Below, piece after piece: positions 7,367 through 8,458 of a DNA stretch of 8,458 nucleotides. A program made the translations under genes and the position numbers. The notes below the pieces were generated by a model, which was given only the letters and a program-made list of their open reading frames with translations, ran no database searches and was not told the origin of the DNA. This DNA is from Candidatus Krumholzibacteriota bacterium (GTDB taxonomy: Bacteria > Krumholzibacteriota > Krumholzibacteriia > Krumholzibacteriales > Krumholzibacteriaceae). Each line of letters starts with the position of its first letter. Position 1 is the first letter of the stretch. The DNA lies in the NCBI GenBank assembly GCA_030672805.1, contig DAOVFR010000097.1, positions 1 through 8,458 on the forward strand, written 5' to 3'.

Positions 7367-8458
7367 TCAGCCCGTTTCCCGGTATACGCTGTAGTCGATG
7401 TCCGGGAAGATATTATCGCGGCTTTCCACTTCTTTCAACCACTGTTCGTTGATGCGCATTGACAGGGTGTCCTGGTACAGCCTGTCGAACCGGGCGATGT
7501 GATCCTTTGTTCTCTTGTGGGCGTACTCGATCATCGTGCCCGTCTTCATGATGAAAGCCCAGTCGCTGCTTTGGGCGAGCAGCAGCTCGCGCGCAGCCTG
7601 GTTTAGAGCCCGCCGGAGCAGGCCGTCTGCGTCCGGGAAACGCTCAGCAAGCTCGACCATCCGGTCGGCCATGATATGCAGGTGCGGGTAAATCCAGTCG
7701 TTGCTGCCCTCGAGCCACACCTCGTTGTATCCCTTGTAGCCCCACGAGGACATAGACGGCTCGATGACCTGGAGTTTCGGATAGAGCTCGAGATATTCGC
7801 TCGGTGTGATCAGGCTGATCGTTTCCTGGTCGAAGCAGACCTTGCGCAGGATGAACTCTATCCAGTCGGGGCCCTCGTACCACCAGTGGCCGAAGAGCTC
7901 GGCGTCGTACGGCGAGATGATGATCGGCTTGATGCCGAGAAAATCGTGCAGGTACTCGAGCTGCTTCTCGCGGTTGAACATGAAGTTGCCCGCGTGCACG
8001 GCCGCCTTCTCGCGGGCCTGCGCGGGGCGGTACGGTTCCTTCCGGTCGGTATTTCCCGTTATCCGGTAATACTTCATGCCCAGGTTGATACGGTTGCCGT
8101 CGCCGTGCAGGAAGGGGCGTATGTAGTCGTAGTCGAGGTCGAACCCGACGTCACGGTAGAAGTCACGGTACACGGAGTCGCCCGGGTACCCTTCCTGCGC
8201 GCTCCAGACCTGCTTCGACGATTCCATGTCGCGCCCGAAGGCGGCGACGGCCGACGGGCAGTAGACCGGCGCGAAGATGCCGTACCTCGGCCGCGGCGTT
8301 CCGAACAGGATCCCGTGCGTGTCGGTGAAGAAGTAGTCTATGCCGGCGTCCTTCAGGATTTCGTCGATGCCGGGCGCGTAGCCGCATTCGGGCAGCCAGA
8401 TCCCGCGGGGCCTTCTGCCGAGATGCTTCTCGTAGTGAGAGGCGGCGATCTCGATCTG
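7367..8458 (-). CDS. GH57 1,4-alpha-glucan branching enzyme, N-terminus outside window
   Basis: The visible 363 residues are the C-terminal part. The frame runs open to the right edge, so the ATG at 8227 is internal. By comparison with archaeal and bacterial GH57 branching enzymes (about 520-560 residues), roughly 160 are missing. The enzyme cuts an alpha-1,4 chain and rejoins it in alpha-1,6 linkage, making branches in glycogen-like polymers in the cytoplasm. The predicted nucleophile is E24 in GIWLPE (codon 8387-8389) and the acid/base is D185 in SPYDAELFGHWW (codon 7904-7906). Between them are family signatures GIFAPVYCPS, AFGRDMESSKQVWSA and DYIRPFLH. Tryptophans W239 (SSWG) and W255 (SNDW) fall where the family binds glucan. 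AQSSDWAF (295-302) marks the DUF1957 C-terminal helices. Nothing looks broken. It probably leads an operon with the next GH57 gene. It is unrelated in fold to GH13 GlgB, so no gene symbol is given. Confidence 0.93.
   Translation of the reverse strand, partial: QIEIAASHYEKHLGRRPRGIWLPECGYAPGIDEILKDAGIDYFFTDTHGILFGTPRPRYGIFAPVYCPSAVAAFGRDMESSKQVWSAQEGYPGDSVYRDFYRDVGFDLDYDYIRPFLHGDGNRINLGMKYYRITGNTDRKEPYRPAQAREKAAVHAGNFMFNREKQLEYLHDFLGIKPIIISPYDAELFGHWWYEGPDWIEFILRKVCFDQETISLITPSEYLELYPKLQVIEPSMSSWGYKGYNEVWLEGSNDWIYPHLHIMADRMVELAERFPDADGLLRRALNQAARELLLAQSSDWAFIMKTGTMIEYAHKRTKDHIARFDRLYQDTLSMRINEQWLKEVESRDNIFPDIDYSVYRETG

Noticed and set aside
7361..7372. A perfect 12-bp palindrome, GGCTGATCAGCC, over the branching-enzyme stop codon
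   Set aside because: It has no loop and no T-tract, half of it is coding sequence, and a single copy of this length can occur by chance. It is not enough to call an operator.
1..8458. Search for a CRISPR array, tRNA or rRNA gene, insertion sequence, phage or defence genes
   Set aside because: I saw no spaced direct repeats, cloverleaf sequence, transposase motif or terminal inverted repeats. Recognised coding sequence covers almost the whole window.

Overview
The window holds five protein-coding genes. Four lie head to tail on the minus strand. The fifth is the end of a plus-strand gene that converges on them at the left edge. I recognise all five families. I see no RNA gene, CRISPR array, insertion sequence or phage-type gene, and no complete new multi-gene system.

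Organism: a bacterium, because it has an NAD-dependent DNA ligase, Shine-Dalgarno/sigma70-like signals and a Sec signal peptide. The first 300 bp are about 41% GC by hand count, while lines sampled further in run about 52-65%. A periplasmic protein with a carboxypeptidase-regulatory domain and a TonB-plug-like segment suggests a double-membraned host. Together with a DUF3536-type GH57 protein, this fits the Fibrobacterota-Chlorobiota-Bacteroidota group or a related candidate phylum. That placement is inference from family knowledge only.

Layout, left to right: (1) positions 1-298, plus strand, the C-terminal end of a PaaK/CapK-type adenylate-forming ligase. (2) A hairpin spanning both convergent stop codons (298-323), likely a shared terminator. 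(3) 322-2433, minus strand, a secreted von Willebrand factor A protein of the YfbK type, preceded by a carboxypeptidase-regulatory domain and a TonB-receptor plug segment. It has its own strong promoter (2665-2693) and a leader of about 225 nt. (4) 2718-4721, minus strand, complete ligA. (5) 4810-7332, minus strand, a GH57/DUF3536 protein. (6) 7367-8458, minus strand, the C-terminal two-thirds of a GH57 1,4-alpha-glucan branching enzyme whose start lies beyond the window.

How the genes relate: the two GH57 genes are 34 bp apart and probably co-transcribed. The branching enzyme adds alpha-1,6 branches to a glycogen-like polymer, and its partner probably acts on a related alpha-glucan. ligA follows after 88 bp, with a consensus -10 box just after the GH57 stop, so it may be transcribed both by read-through and on its own. 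The VWA gene looks like an independent unit. The ligase fragment at the left is compositionally foreign to the rest and probably belongs to a separate gene block, possibly one for surface polysaccharide.
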